DNA from: Neckera pumila
Lineage: Eukaryota > Streptophyta > Bryopsida > Hypnales > Neckeraceae
DNA length: 64,000 bases
Assembly (NCBI GenBank): GCA_963969595.1
Contig: OZ018417.1
Coordinates: 11,720,501-11,784,500, forward strand
Direction: 5' to 3'
A program made the position numbers and the translations under genes. Below, piece by piece: positions 46,512-57,122 of the stretch. Below the pieces are notes generated by a model. The model did not search any database and was not told the origin of the DNA. It saw nothing but the letters and a program-made list of their open reading frames with translations. How positions within the stretch are numbered: position 1 is the stretch's first letter; each line of letters starts with the position of its first letter.

Positions 46512-46921
46512 TTTGTTTTTATTTTTTATTTATTTTTACTTTTTTACTTTATTTAGCAATTTGTTGTTCACTGTTGGTCACCGCTTCTCAAAGGGAGGCA
46601 ACCTTCTCTACGCCGCATTCTCTTCCTAATGGAGAGAAGCCATTTGTAAGTAGAATCAAAGACATTTTGTCAAGGAATGAATTTTCTATGATTTTTTGAA
46701 AGTTAGTTGGGACTAAATTGATAAACCGTGGGTAGCCCCATGCTAAACCACACTCTGATGTATTCCCTCCCCGAATGCATTTTCATGATGGTAAACAGTT
46801 GCTAAGATTTTGGTAATAGGTGGATGAATGACACAATTGGGAGGGTCCAATAGATGTTATAATTGGGTGAATGATGATATTGGATTGTTTAACCTTAATC
46901 CTTATATATGGTTATGCTTGT

Positions 46922-47863
46922 TTAACCCCTAAAGGACCGAGGCCCTTTTTTTGCCAAAAAACACTCAAAACTGCCATTTCTATAGCAAAAAGTAAAAAAA
47001 CTTGAAAAATGTTTTATTGTCACATCTAACCGTAGGATCTTACACCTAACAAGTATGAGAGTGTGTGTAAAAAATTTCAGAATTTTTGACCGCACAGATT
47101 GCAAGATATCAGCGTTTAAAGTGAAAAAAACAAGTTTTTCAGCACATTGCGGGACAAGATTTTTTGACTTCAAACATTTTTTAACTTAAAATTTTTGCAC
47201 TACAGAGTTTTGAGCTTACAAAATCTCCATAGTGGAGAATTGGATTGAGAGTGTAGGAAAAAATTAAAAAAAAAAAAAAAATCAATTATCATTCTTTAAA
47301 AAATTGTTAAGTAGAGGTAGTTACAAAATAGAAGGAAAATCTAAAATACTCAAGTATTTTAGATGGAATGAAAATGCACTAATCCCAATGGTGAGATTGT
47401 TCTAGCAAGTAATATAAACTATGCCAAAAAAAACACTGAAAAATTTGAAAAATTGCATTCAGAATCGCATCCTAGAAGGTATTTTTTTCACAAAGATGCT
47501 CTAACTGCCCAAAAAACAAGAATGTCTATAACTTTCTCATAACAAGTCCAAATGAAATGAATGAAAGCTTTCCAAATAGACAAAAATATAATCTATGAGA
47601 AAAAAAATATGTAAAAAAAAACTCAAATTTTTGTCCATTATTTTTTGTTGCCTGGGCTGCCCGATGTCTCCTGTTTTGAGCTTATTTGGTCATAACTTTT
47701 TTTTCCAAGCACCAATTGTGAAAAAAATTATATTCCCACAAAGCTTATCAGTTTTTCTATTTTCTAAAAAAGTTTCAAAAAATCATGAAAAAATTTCAAC
47801 CCGTAGGTACCTGCCCAAAATCCCAAATGTCTGCTAAACCGACAATGGTCCTTTAAGGATTAA
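46922..47863 (+). mobile_element. TTAA-family non-autonomous element, A type, complete
   Basis: TTAA bounds both ends (46922-46925, 47860-47863). The termini are CCCCTAAAGGACCGAGGCC and GACAATGGTCCTTTAAGG. It is a useful reference for the type: AAAACTGCCATTTCTATAGC, AACCGTAGGATCTTACACCT, GAATTTTTGACCGCACAGAT, AACAAGAATGTCTATAACTT and CGTAGGTACCTGCCCAAAAT are in order. The frames on either strand inside are repeat-internal. Confidence 0.88.
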
Positions 47864-48163
47864 AATCCCACAAGATGTTGATAGTAAAAAGCAAGCTTTT
47901 AATCCCTAATATTACTTTGAAGTGTTTTGAGGCTCCAAATTGCTCCAAAATACTCTCTTTAAAAGCAAGCTTAGTTCTTTATTATTTTTTATGAATCCAA
48001 ATACATAATATTCTATTTACTTTGCTCAAGTACATCTTCCCTAAATATTATATCAAATAAAAATCTCCAATGGTTGCAAGATTATAATACAGATGATGAT
48101 TGTTAATTCCTAAAGGACTAATCACCTAGAACTTGAGGGAGGACGGATTTTTAATAGATATCA
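47864..48163. other. Unassigned AT-rich DNA
   Basis: I see nothing recognisable between the TTAA element and the foldback element. Confidence 0.35.
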
Positions 48164-49072
48164 TACCAAAGTTGTGAATTCATGCCTACGTACCATAATC
48201 ATACATATTATGTATATTTTTACGCACTGAATCAGTGTCGTTAGAATCTTTATTAAAAGTGTGGGTGAAAGCACACTATACTAGGTACGGTTTTGGCAAG
48301 AAAATTTAGTATTTTTTTGTACTTTTTTGAACCTTTTTTGTACATTTTTTTGTATTTTGTATTGTATATTCTTCAATATATATTTTGGGGGGGATTTGAT
48401 TGTTAGCCATCCTAGAGTCTACATATATGTTGCTTCTAGCACCAGAAGATTAGCAAATTTTTTTTGTTCCTATCCATTTTTGGCTGCAAAAGAAAATGCC
48501 ACATAAGCTCTTTAATTGGAGCAAAAAATGCAAGTATGTTCTATTTATTAGAAATAAGTGTTCACATACCAAGTACTCTAACAAAGTATTATAGAATTAT
48601 TCAAAGTTCATAGTCTCATTTTCCTCCACAAAGTACTTTTCAATTTTTTTAACATCTACAAAGTACTTTTAATTTTTCTAAAGTACTTTTTACAACTTAA
48701 TAAAAACATTCTTTTAGTTTAATGGCCACCAAAAGCTAGAGTTCACAAGATTACTCACCCATTAAACCAAAATATAAAAAAATTGAATTCTTTAATCTTA
48801 AAGAGTAATCAAACTTCAGTAGTTCTTCAAAATTGACCAGTAAAAATGTTATGACGTACTTTTTAGGTGGGCATAGTGTGCTTTCACATGTGTACAATTT
48901 ATGTACTTTAATTATACAAATGTGGTATCCAAAATGCATCTAAATTGTACTGATATCAGTACAACAATTGTATGTTATTGATAGGCATTGTTTACGGACT
49001 GATTCAGTGCGAAAAAATATACGTAGTATGTACAATTATGGTACATAGGTATGAATTTACAACTTCAGTATT
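48164..49072. mobile_element. Large foldback element, related to 10058-10320
   Basis: GTTGTGAATTCATGCCTACG near 48171 is mirrored by GGTATGAATTTACAAC near 49048. GTACCATAATCATAC pairs with GTACAATTATGGTAC, CGCACTGAATCAGTG with GACTGATTCAGTGCG, and GAAAGCACACTATAC with GCATAGTGTGCTTTC. The interior (about 48300-48860) is AT-rich without a gene. The arm block GAATTCATGCCTACGTACCA is shared with the smaller foldback at 10058. Confidence 0.72.
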
Positions 49073-49107
49073 GTATTTGTACGAACCTATGAACCCTATA
49101 AATTATA

Positions 49108-50224
49108 GATGCGCCATTGTCCCTTCAAGGGACAAATGGGATATTGAGCAGGTATGTATGGGCTGAACTTTTTTCGTGATTTTCCGAAACTTTTTTGTAA
49201 GTTAGGAAAACTGCAAAGCTTTATGAGAATATAATTTTTTTTCAATTGGTGCCTGGGAAAATAGTTATGCCCAAATAACCTCAAAATAGGGGATGGGAGG
49301 CAATAAATTTTTTTTTGCATATATATATATTTAATTTTTTTTCTCAAAGATTATATTTTTTCTATCTAGAAAGATTTAATTCATTTCAAAATGCAGTTTG
49401 TAGGATTCATTTCTGAATGCAATTTTAACATTTGAAAAAAAAGAAAAGGTTCCACAAGGTTCAATTATTTTTCTAAAAGAGTCTCACCGTTGGAATTAGT
49501 GCTTTTAAATTCCGTATAAAAGATATTAATATTTTAGATTTTCCTTCTATCTTGTACCTACTTCTACTTAATAGTTTTTTTTAGAATGAAAATGAAGTTT
49601 TTTGGGATTTTGTTTTTTTCTCTAGACTCTCAACTCAATTCTCCACTATAAAGATTAAAAGCTCAAACTCTGCAGTGCAAAACATTTAAGTTAAACATTA
49701 CAAAAAATTTCAGGCCTCAACAAGATTGCAAGTGCGTGATTTTCAGCATCCATGGGGTGCAATTACGGAGTTTTTTTTAAATTTTTAAATTTTTAAAAAA
49801 AAAATTTATTTATTTATTTATTCCAAAAAAAAATGATGTGGCGCTGACAGCGCTGATGTGGTCGAAATGCAACTACGTCACATTTTCAATTTTCAATTTT
49901 TTTTCCATAATATCATCATGGGGGGACCAGGCTTAGCGGCCTTGTTGAGGCCTCAAATTTTTTGTAATGATGTTCAAAGTCATAAAATCTAGTCCCGCAA
50001 TGTGCTGAAATTTTTTTTTTTTTCACTTTAAACACAATGATCTTGCAATCTGTGCTATCAAAAATTCTGAAATTTTTTCCACACATTGTCAAACTAGTTA
50101 GATTTAAGATCTTAAGGTTAGATGTGAGAGAAAAACAATTTTCAATTTTTTTACTCTTTGCTATAGAAATGGCAGTTTTGAATGTTTTTTGGTAGAAAAA
50201 TGGCCTTGGTCCTTTAGGGGTTAA
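49108..50224 (-). mobile_element. TTAA-family element, A type, reverse, with a nested insertion
   Basis: The left side starts CCATTGTCCCTTCAAGGGAC without its CCCCTAAAG end. The right end is GGTCCTTTAGGGGTTAA (TTAA 50221-50224). Interior blocks are the reverse of 46922-47863. A 274-base CATTAC-ended element (49696-49969) splits it between AAGTTAAA and ATGTTCAAAG. The frame at 49096-49347 is repeat-internal. Confidence 0.8.
49696..49969. mobile_element. CATTAC-ended element nested in a TTAA element
   Basis: CATTACAAAAAATTTCAGGC is mirrored by GAGGCCTCAAATTTTTTGTAATG; the 29-base inverted repeat has one mismatch. GTGGCGCTGACAGCGCTGAT and CAACTACGTCAC in the interior resemble 51650-51700. Uninterrupted host copies read AAGTTAAAAATGTTCAAA (52324, 58270). 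The split copy shows three A and one A around the insert, so there is no added duplication. Confidence 0.85.
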
Positions 50225-51269
50225 TCCCTAAAGGAAATTGCAGTGGGAATTGGGAACCAATAAAGTCCTTGAAATGTGTGCAATCACAAATTTCACAAGG
50301 CAAACAATGGTATTGGACATCATATTGATCTATAAATAGTCGAATAACATCAAGATGCAAATTGTGCAACACAATACTCCCAAATCATGACCAATATAGC
50401 TTGTAATCATTGTAAATTTTGTTACCAAAAAATTGCTTCCATCCTTCAATTCACTCTTTGTTCTCATAATCTATAAAGAATAAATGTATGTCTCTCCAAA
50501 GAATGAATTGCAAGTTGAAGGGAATGGATGCTATACTTGGAGACCAATGGTCACGTGCAAGTGCCTTGAGGTCACTATTTCCACACATGTTGACACTTGC
50601 TTGTATTCATATACCGTATTTATTTGTATTGTGTTTTCAAATCCAATGCCACATCAACAATTTACTACGGATTCACCGAATGTTTTTACAAAATATAAAT
50701 GCATGTTCACTCTCATAAATGACATGTATCTGCAACACAAAAATTGGCAAGTAAGTTGGACCTTCCTTCTATGGTTCAAACCCCAACAAAGTAACAATAT
50801 ATGTGGAATTGCACCATATCTATCTATCTTGAGGATATGAAGTTTTATATGAAAATTGCAAAGCAAAGTCCAAAAAAATCACAAAGCTTATATATCACTC
50901 CTATCGATACTTTATAAGTTCACAAAAAATTCAAGTTAATTGGAATTTAGTATCCTAAGAAATTTTCCACTATTTGACGTCACTAATCAAATATAACTCA
51001 TTCTACATGTGTATACAGTTTCAATTGTGTGTTGGGTTTGTAGAATTAAAGTTGTCTTTCTTTTGTGATTAAGTAGGGACCTTTTTTTCCAAGGGTCAAT
51101 TACAATTTTTGTGGGCCTTTGCGCATATCAAAAGTGCACTTGTAAAAAGAATAATCTCCATTGGTAGGATAAATAGTAATAAGTGTAGGAAATCTATGGT
51201 GTGCATAAAGTGCATATAAAGTATAGACACCTGTAAGCGCCACTTTTTCTATTGTGGACAACTTCTATC
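50225..51269. other. Unassigned AT-rich DNA
   Basis: The longest frame is 50484-50840 (118 codons, plus strand), with no motif I recognise and an overlapping frame on the other strand. On the minus strand TTTGTGTTGCAG ends at about 50734 and looks like a splice acceptor, but no flanking exon can be recognised. Confidence 0.3.
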
Positions 51270-51479
51270 CTAACCCCTAAAGGCCCAAGGCCTTTTTTCT
51301 GCCAAAAAACACTCAAAATTGCCATTTCTATAGTAAAGAGTAAAAAATCTGAAAATTATTTTTTTGCACATCTAACCATAGGATCTTACACCTGACTAGT
51401 ATGAAAATGTGTAGAAAAATTTAGAAGTTTTGGTAGCATCAATTGCAAGATATCTGCGTTTAAAGTGAAAAAAACAAGT

Positions 51480-51767
51480 CATTAGATGAGATTTGGGGGT
51501 CTTAGAGGGCCATTTCAGGCTCGTTCTCCGATCTGGTCAGATTCAGGGAACGCCGGTATGGGCGTGTCAAAATTTTTTTTTTAAAAAAACAATTTTTTTT
51601 TCTAACCAAAATATCATTTTAAGCAAATTTTTTTTTTTTTCAAAAAATGACATGGCAATCACTGTGCCACTTCAGCCAGCTGTTGCAACTGCGTTCCTGC
51701 AGTTTGGGAACGCAGCAGAACGCAGGGGAACTCAGAGCCTTCCAAGACCCCCGAATCTCATCTAATG
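51480..51767. mobile_element. CATTAG-ended element nested in a TTAA element
   Basis: CATTAGATGAGATTTGGGGG is mirrored by CCCCCGAATCTCATCTAATG; the inverted repeat of 24 bases has one mismatch and extends weakly inward. The interior matches 37321-37589 in reverse. The host split lies between AAACAAGT and TTTTCAGCAC. Intact copies (47133, 53450) read AAACAAGTTTTTCAGCAC with the same total number of T, so no bases were added. Confidence 0.88.
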
Positions 51768-51811
51768 TTTTCAGCACATTGTAGAACTAGATTTTATAAC
51801 TTTGAACATTT

Positions 51812-52590
51812 TTAACCCCTAAAGGACCATTGTCGGCTCGACGGACATTTGGGATTTTGGGCAGGTACCTAAGGGCTGAAATTTTGTCATGATTTTTCGA
51901 AACTTTTTTTGAAGATAGAAAAAGTGATAAGCTTTGTGGGAATATAATTGTTTTTCACAATCGGTGCCCCGGGAAAAAAGTTATGGACATTCTTGTTTTT
52001 TGGGCAGTTAGAGCATCTTTTTGAAAAAAATAACTTCTTGGATGCATTTCTAAATGCAATTTTTCAAATTTTTCAGTTTTATTTTTTTTGCATGGTTTAT
52101 ATTACTTGATAGAACAATCTCACCATTGGGATTAATGAATTTTAATTCCATCTATAATATATGAATATTTTAGATTTTCCTTCTATTTTGTAACTACTGC
52201 TACTTAACAATTTTTTAAAGAATGATAATTCAATTCTTTTTCTCTTTCTTTTTTTTCCTAGACTCTCAGTTCAATTTTCCACTACAAAGATTTAAAGCTC
52301 AAAACTCTGCTGTGCAAAAATTTTAAGTTAAAAATGTTCAAATTCAAAAAATCTAGTGCCGCAATGTGCTGAAAATCTTGTTTTTTTCACTTTAAATGCA
52401 GATATCTTGCAATCTGTGCAGTCAAAAATTCTGGAATATTTTCCACACAATCTTAAACTAGTTAGGTGTAAGATCCTACAATTAGATGTGAAAAATAAAA
52501 CATTTTTCAGTTTTTTTTACTTTTTGCTATAGAAATGGCATTTTTGAGTGTTTTTTAGCAGAAAAAGGGCCTCGGTATTTTAGGGGTTAA
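51812..52590 (-). mobile_element. TTAA-family element nested in a related TTAA element
   Basis: TTAA at 51812-51815 and 52587-52590 encloses CCCCTAAAGGACCATTGTCG and CGGTATTTTAGGGG. It lies in reverse inside 51270-53251. The uninterrupted sequence at 53496-53515, ACATTTTTAACTTAAATTTT, is matched by the joined flanks with a single TTAA. The element is therefore younger than its host. Confidence 0.92.
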
Positions 52591-53247
52591 CTTAAATTTT
52601 TTGGACTACAGAGTTTTGAGCTTTAAATCTTTACAATAGAAAATGGAAATGGAAATCTAGAAAAATCAATCCAAAAAAACTTAATTTTGATTACTAAGAA
52701 AATTGTTAAGTAGAAGTAGGTACAAGATAGAGGGAAAATCTAAAATATTCATATCTTTTATATGGAGTCAAAAAGCACTAATCCCAATGGTGAGATTGTT
52801 CTAGCAAAAAAACTTAACCTTGTAGAACTTTTTTTGGAAAAATTGTAAAAAATGTACTCAAATAAGAATCCTACAAGTTATTTTTTTCAGGAAGATGCTC
52901 TAAATGCCCAAAAAACAAGATTGTCCATAACTTTTTCATATAAAATCCAAATGAAATGAATAAAATCTTTTTAGATAGAAAAAAATATAATCTACAAGAA
53001 AAAAATTTTAAAAATTTTAAAAAAAGTTGCAAGATTTTTTTTGCTGCCCTTTGTCCCTAATTTTGAGCTTATTTGGGCATAACTTTTTTGCCTGGGTACC
53101 AATTGAAAAAAAAAATTAGATTCCTACAAAGCTTAGCAATTTTTTTATCTTCCAAAAAAGTTTCGGAAAATCACAACAAAATTTCAGCCCGTAGATTCTT
53201 GCCCAAAATTCCATTTGTCCCCCAAAGGGACAATGGGCCTTTAGGAG

Positions 53248-54174
53248 TTAACACCGAAGACCAAGGCCTTTTTTCTGCCAAAAAGCTCTCAAAACTGGCA
53301 TTTCTAGAGCAAAGAGTAAAAAAAGTTTTAAATTTTTTTTTTTGCACATCTAACCATAGTATCTTATACCTAACTAGTATGAGAATGTGTGGAAAAAATT
53401 TCAGAATTTTTGACCGCACAGATTGCAAGATATCTGCGTATGAAGTAAAAAAAACAAGTTTTTCAGCACATTGTAGGACTAGATTTTTTGACTTTGAACA
53501 TTTTTAACTTAAATTTTTTGCAATACAGAGTTTTGAGCTTTAAACCTTCCTAGTGGAGAATTGAGTTAAGAGTCTAGGAAAAAAAAAGAAATTCAAAAAA
53601 ACTTAATTTCCATTCTTAAAAAAATTGTTAAATAGAAGTAGGTACAAGATAGAAGGAAAATCTAAAATATTAATATCTTTTAGATGGAATTAAAATGCAT
53701 TAATCCCAATAGTGAGATTGTTCTAGCACAAAAACTAAACTACATGGAACTCTTTTTTTTGAAAAATTGCAAAAATTGCATTCCAAAATGAATCCTACAA
53801 GTTATTTTTTCAAGAAGATGCTCTAGTTGCCCGAAAAACAAGATTGTCCATAACTTTCGCATATAAAATGCAAATGAAATGAATCAAAGCTTTCCAGATA
53901 GAAAAAAAAATCTATTAGGAAAAAAAAAAGTTTTAAGAAAAATTAAATTTTTTGCAAAATTTTTTTGCTGCCCCCTCTCCCCTCTTCTGAGCTTATTTGG
54001 GCATAACTTTTGTTCCTGGGCACTGATTGAAAAAAAACTTATATTCCCACAAAGCTTATCAATTTTTCTATGTCCAAAAAAAGTTTCAAAAAATTACGAC
54101 AAAAATTCAGCCCGTAGGTACTTGCCCGGAATCCCATTTGTCCCCCAAACTGACAATGGTCCTTTAGGGGTTAA
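53248..54174 (+). mobile_element. TTAA-family element, A type, abutting the previous copy
   Basis: Its left TTAA (53248-53251) is also the right TTAA of 51270-53251. The left terminus is changed to CACCGAAGACCAAGGCC and the right is GGTCCTTTAGGGG with TTAA at 54171-54174. The body follows the 46922-47863 order closely. Frames at 53073-53507 and 53879-54256 are repeat-internal. Confidence 0.85.
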
Positions 54175-54681
54175 GACAAGTCAATTTTTCATGTATTTTG
54201 ATTGGCAAATTAAAGGGAAGTTCAATGCACCAAAGAATGCATCATTAGTTAGATAATGAATACAAAAGCTATGAGGGATCAAAGTTTTATTGGTTGATGT
54301 TCTAAAATCCTTTCTTCAACAATAGATACATATTAATGTAGGAGATGTAAATTATAGGAACATTTGTTTAAGTCGCTCTTAATGGCACCTCCTGCATTTG
54401 GTTGTCTCTACCACCCAGTTATGGACATTCTTTCCCAATTATGTCCCTATCTACATATGATCAACATTTTAGATCCAAAAATTAATAATTTTTTCTAGTG
54501 AATATTATAAATAAAAATTCAGTGAAAAATGAAAGAGAAGATCCACAAGACCAATTAAAGATGTTCTTGTTGTTTCAGTTTGTCCAAAACTCATCACAAA
54601 AGGTGTGACAAAACCTCAGGAATTAACATGGCTAAAATCTCCTCCAAATAGGAACTTGCAACTATATTCACGAAGAACCAA
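54175..54681. other. Unassigned AT-rich DNA
   Basis: I see no gene or bounded element here. Confidence 0.35.
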
Positions 54682-55192
54682 CGGCTAGTTCAAAGTTAGC
54701 CGATAGAATTGGAAAAAACCCAGTTAGTATTTGAAAACATCAACAAAAAATTGGTGAAAAAATCTATCAAATTTATATTTTGAATAAAAAATGGAGTTAA
54801 TAACCAAACTCCCTATTTGAAAAAACAATTCAAACTGGGAATTGAAGGAAAATAGCCAATAAAACTTCCCAAACACAAATCTACAGTTCTCCAATGAAGG
54901 AAACCACAGAACTAAACAAGGAGCTTTAGTGGGGATCTTTTTTTTTTTGAGCCTTTATGATGAGGTTGCGTGGAGATTAGTTGAGCGTTTGAGATTTTTT
55001 TTAAATTTTATTGGCTATTCTCCTTTAATTCCTAAATTGAACTAGTTTTTCGAGTGTGGAGTCCAATTATTTTTTCTATTTTTTATTCAACATAAAAATT
55101 TTATATGTTTTTTCACCGTTTCTTTTAGTCGATGATTTCAAATTGCAAACGGGTTTTTTCTCAATTCCACTAGGTAATTTTTGAACTAGCCG
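54682..55192. mobile_element. Foldback element with about 190-base arms
   Basis: ACGGCTAGTTCAAAGTTA pairs with TAATTTTTGAACTAGCCG. GGAAAAAACCCAGTT pairs with AACGGGTTTTTTCTC, ATTTTGAATAAAAAAT with ATTTTTTATTCAACAT, and AATAGCCAATAAAA with TTTTATTGGCTATT. The arms are about 54682-54865 and 54999-55192, with a loop around GAGCTTTAGTGGGGATC. It is non-coding with no second copy in view. Confidence 0.75.
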
Positions 55193-55497
55193 CCGGGTTT
55201 TTTCCGAACATCGTTCCAGATGTGCCTTGCTAGGGAGCAGAAGTTTATTGAAAGTGGGGGGCCCAGTTCCATCTCCAATGATTCAGTTCCGAGTTAATTT
55301 GCGGAGTTTCTGCGTTGGCTGGAGAGCTGCAACCGACAAGGAGGAAAGCCGGAATGAATGCCGGGAGAGGACGGACGGACTTCAAGAAACAGCAGGCCGG
55401 AGTGATGACGGACTGAACTTCAACGTCGACAGACAGACGGAGACAGACGGAGACAGACGGAGCTGGAACCCGGGCTGGACAAAGCTGCAGGTAGACT
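55193..55497. other. GC-richer island with GGACGGAC/GACAGACGGA repeats
   Basis: A short minisatellite (ACAGACGGAG units, about 55430-55462) and GGACGGAC lie in a GC-rich stretch. Overlapping frames exist on both strands (55227-55550, 55382-55588) without recognisable domains. The composition resembles 22240-22500. Confidence 0.45.
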
Positions 55498-55701
55498 TAA
55501 GTATAGGGCAATGCCCGAGGAGGAGGGCATTTCGGGAAATAAAGGGCTGACGAGGAGGGCCTTTGTTTCCCAAAATGCCCGACGACAAGAGGCCATTGTC
55601 CGACGTAAATCAGGAACATTACAAGCAGAACATGATGAATATTTGGGATGAGAAATTGAAGTCGGATGAAGAATCCGTAATGCTTGATCACGCAATAAAT
55701 C
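55498..55701. repeat. Shared GC-rich hairpin module, copy 2
   Basis: It shares with 21855-22068 the blocks AAGTATAGGGCAATGCCCGA, GAGGAGGAGGG, TTGTCCGACGTAAATC, GGATGAGAAATTGA and CGTAATGCTTGATCACGCA in order. Its central hairpin pairs GGGCATTTCGGGAAA with TTTCCCAAAATGCCC. The arm differs from copy 1 but both sides changed together. Function unknown. Confidence 0.6.
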
Positions 55702-56029
55702 ATACACAATTGGGCATTACGCTGCAAAAGCCTCCCAGGGAATGAACAATGTGTTTTCTTAGGAGTAGTTTATGATAGAAGCAACTAAATGATGTGACAC
55801 TTATTCAAAAACTGTAGATCTTGAAGATAGCTACAGAATAAAATGATGGGGGCTTGTTAGGAAATGGTTTAGGAAATCGACAAAATTGGTTTTGTACTTT
55901 TCGGAGCTTATATAAATATAGTAGGAATTGTGGGAAATAAATGTGTAGATGCATCTACTTCTAGACCAAAGACTAGCACAAAAGTAGACACAGATATCTG
56001 TCCTTTCAAGTCTTACATGTTCCCTCAAG
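55702..56029. other. Unassigned DNA
   Basis: I see nothing supported; the frame at 55831-56040 has no motif. Confidence 0.35.
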
Positions 56030-56650
56030 AGACACTTCAAGGTTTGGGCAAGTTCCTGTAATCTTAATTTTTTGGTGCAATTTTTAAAACTTTTCTTGAA
56101 GATAGAAAAACAAATTAGCTTTTTTAGTATATATTTTTATTTCAATTGGTGCTTGGGAGCAAAAGTTATGCCCTTTTAAGATCAAAATGCTTAATCGCAG
56201 GTAGGTAAAATGAAAATCAAATAAAGTTGGAATAATTTTTTTGAAAATTTTGGTTCTCAAAGATTTTATCTTTGTCTACTTGGGAAACTTTGATTAATTC
56301 CATTTAGATTAGTGATGTAAAAGCTATGGAGCTTTTTGATTTGTGGGCGATCATTGCATCTTTTTGAGAGAATATCATATTGAATCGTTTTTACCTGATT
56401 TCCACAATTAAAAGAAAAACATGGTTCAAATTGCTAGAACAATCTCATAGTTAGGATTAGTGTGATTTAACTCCATCTAAGAGCTATTTACAATTTTGTT
56501 TTTTTATATGTTTAGTATCTACTTCTTAACAATTTTTTACATAATGAAAATCTTTTAAAAAAAATTCTTCTCAATTTCTTAATTCAATTATTCAACATAA
56601 AAAATTTGAAACTCAAAATCTATAGTGCTAAAATTTTAAGCTAGGGTAGA
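56030..56650 (-). mobile_element. TTAA-family fragment, A type, reverse
   Basis: Reverse A-type blocks appear in order: GGGCAAGTTCCTGTAAT, AATTGGTGCTTGGGAGCAAA, AGATTTTATCTTTGTCTACT, AACAATCTCATAGTTAGGAT and TATTCAACATAAAAAATTTG. Both termini are missing or too decayed to place. Confidence 0.65.
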
Positions 56651-57114
56651 ATTGCTAAGAACTATACAAAATTCTTTGACTATGACTATATTGCAGTTAG
56701 GTCAATGAACAACAATTCTATATAGAAGTTATGAGAGTTCAAGATCAATCAGTAGATTTTCTTAAGCCGTACTCTAACATCAATGTCAAATTAAAACATC
56801 ACATCATTCTTGGATATGAAGGTTGGAATGTCCCTTTTATAGTACTAGCCAAAAGCTTCAATTCAACTGCGAAAAGCCACATAACAAATGGGAGGCAGAA
56901 AGACCCAATCCCTTAAGTTCGAGAATTTTATGACTGTACAATAAGCATCTACTTTACCTATCAAACACGGGGCCTATTTCTAAGGCAATCAACCAAAATT
57001 CTGAGATTCCAAAAACAAATAGGTGTATTATTAGCTTCTACAATGTCTAATACTTTTGTCTTCAATAACAGTTTAGAATTAATATTTAGACTTATTATAT
57101 GATGGATTTTGAGA
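56650..57114. repeat. Dispersed repeat, third copy (reverse of 7160-8480)
   Basis: It contains TTCAAGATCAATCAGTAGAT, GATATGAAGGTTGGAATGTC, AACAAATGGGAGGCAGAAAG, ACAATAAGCATCTACTTT and GGCCTATTTCTAAGGCAATC, the inverse order of the copies near 7200-8480. The plus-strand frame at 56731-56916 shares short peptides with the minus-strand frame at 7758-8021. Confidence 0.6.
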
Positions 57115-57122
57115 GATCCCAC

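Larger units (their letters stand above)
51270..53251 (+). mobile_element. TTAA-family element, A type, with two nested insertions
   Basis: The left flank is CTAACCCCTAAAGGCCCAAGG (TTAA changed to CTAA) and the right end GGGCCTTTAGGAGTTAA (TTAA 53248-53251). A CATTAG element (51480-51767) and a second TTAA element in reverse (51812-52590) interrupt it. Without these the host is about 0.92 kb and follows the standard A-type order. It is non-coding. Confidence 0.85.

Noticed and set aside
46926..46940. CCCCTAAAG at TTAA-element ends resembles the plant telomere unit CCCTAAA
   Set aside because: It occurs singly at element ends, never as an array, and is explained by the conserved transposon terminus.
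50654..50866. Minus-strand TTTGTGTTGCAG near 50734 followed by an open stretch, resembling an intron-exon junction
   Set aside because: The open stretch is short, hits a stop soon after, and matches no protein family I know; one splice-like motif is expected by chance in AT-rich DNA.
53073..53507. 144-codon open frame
   Set aside because: It spans the junction of two TTAA-family elements and equivalent frames in other copies are broken, so it is not a gene.
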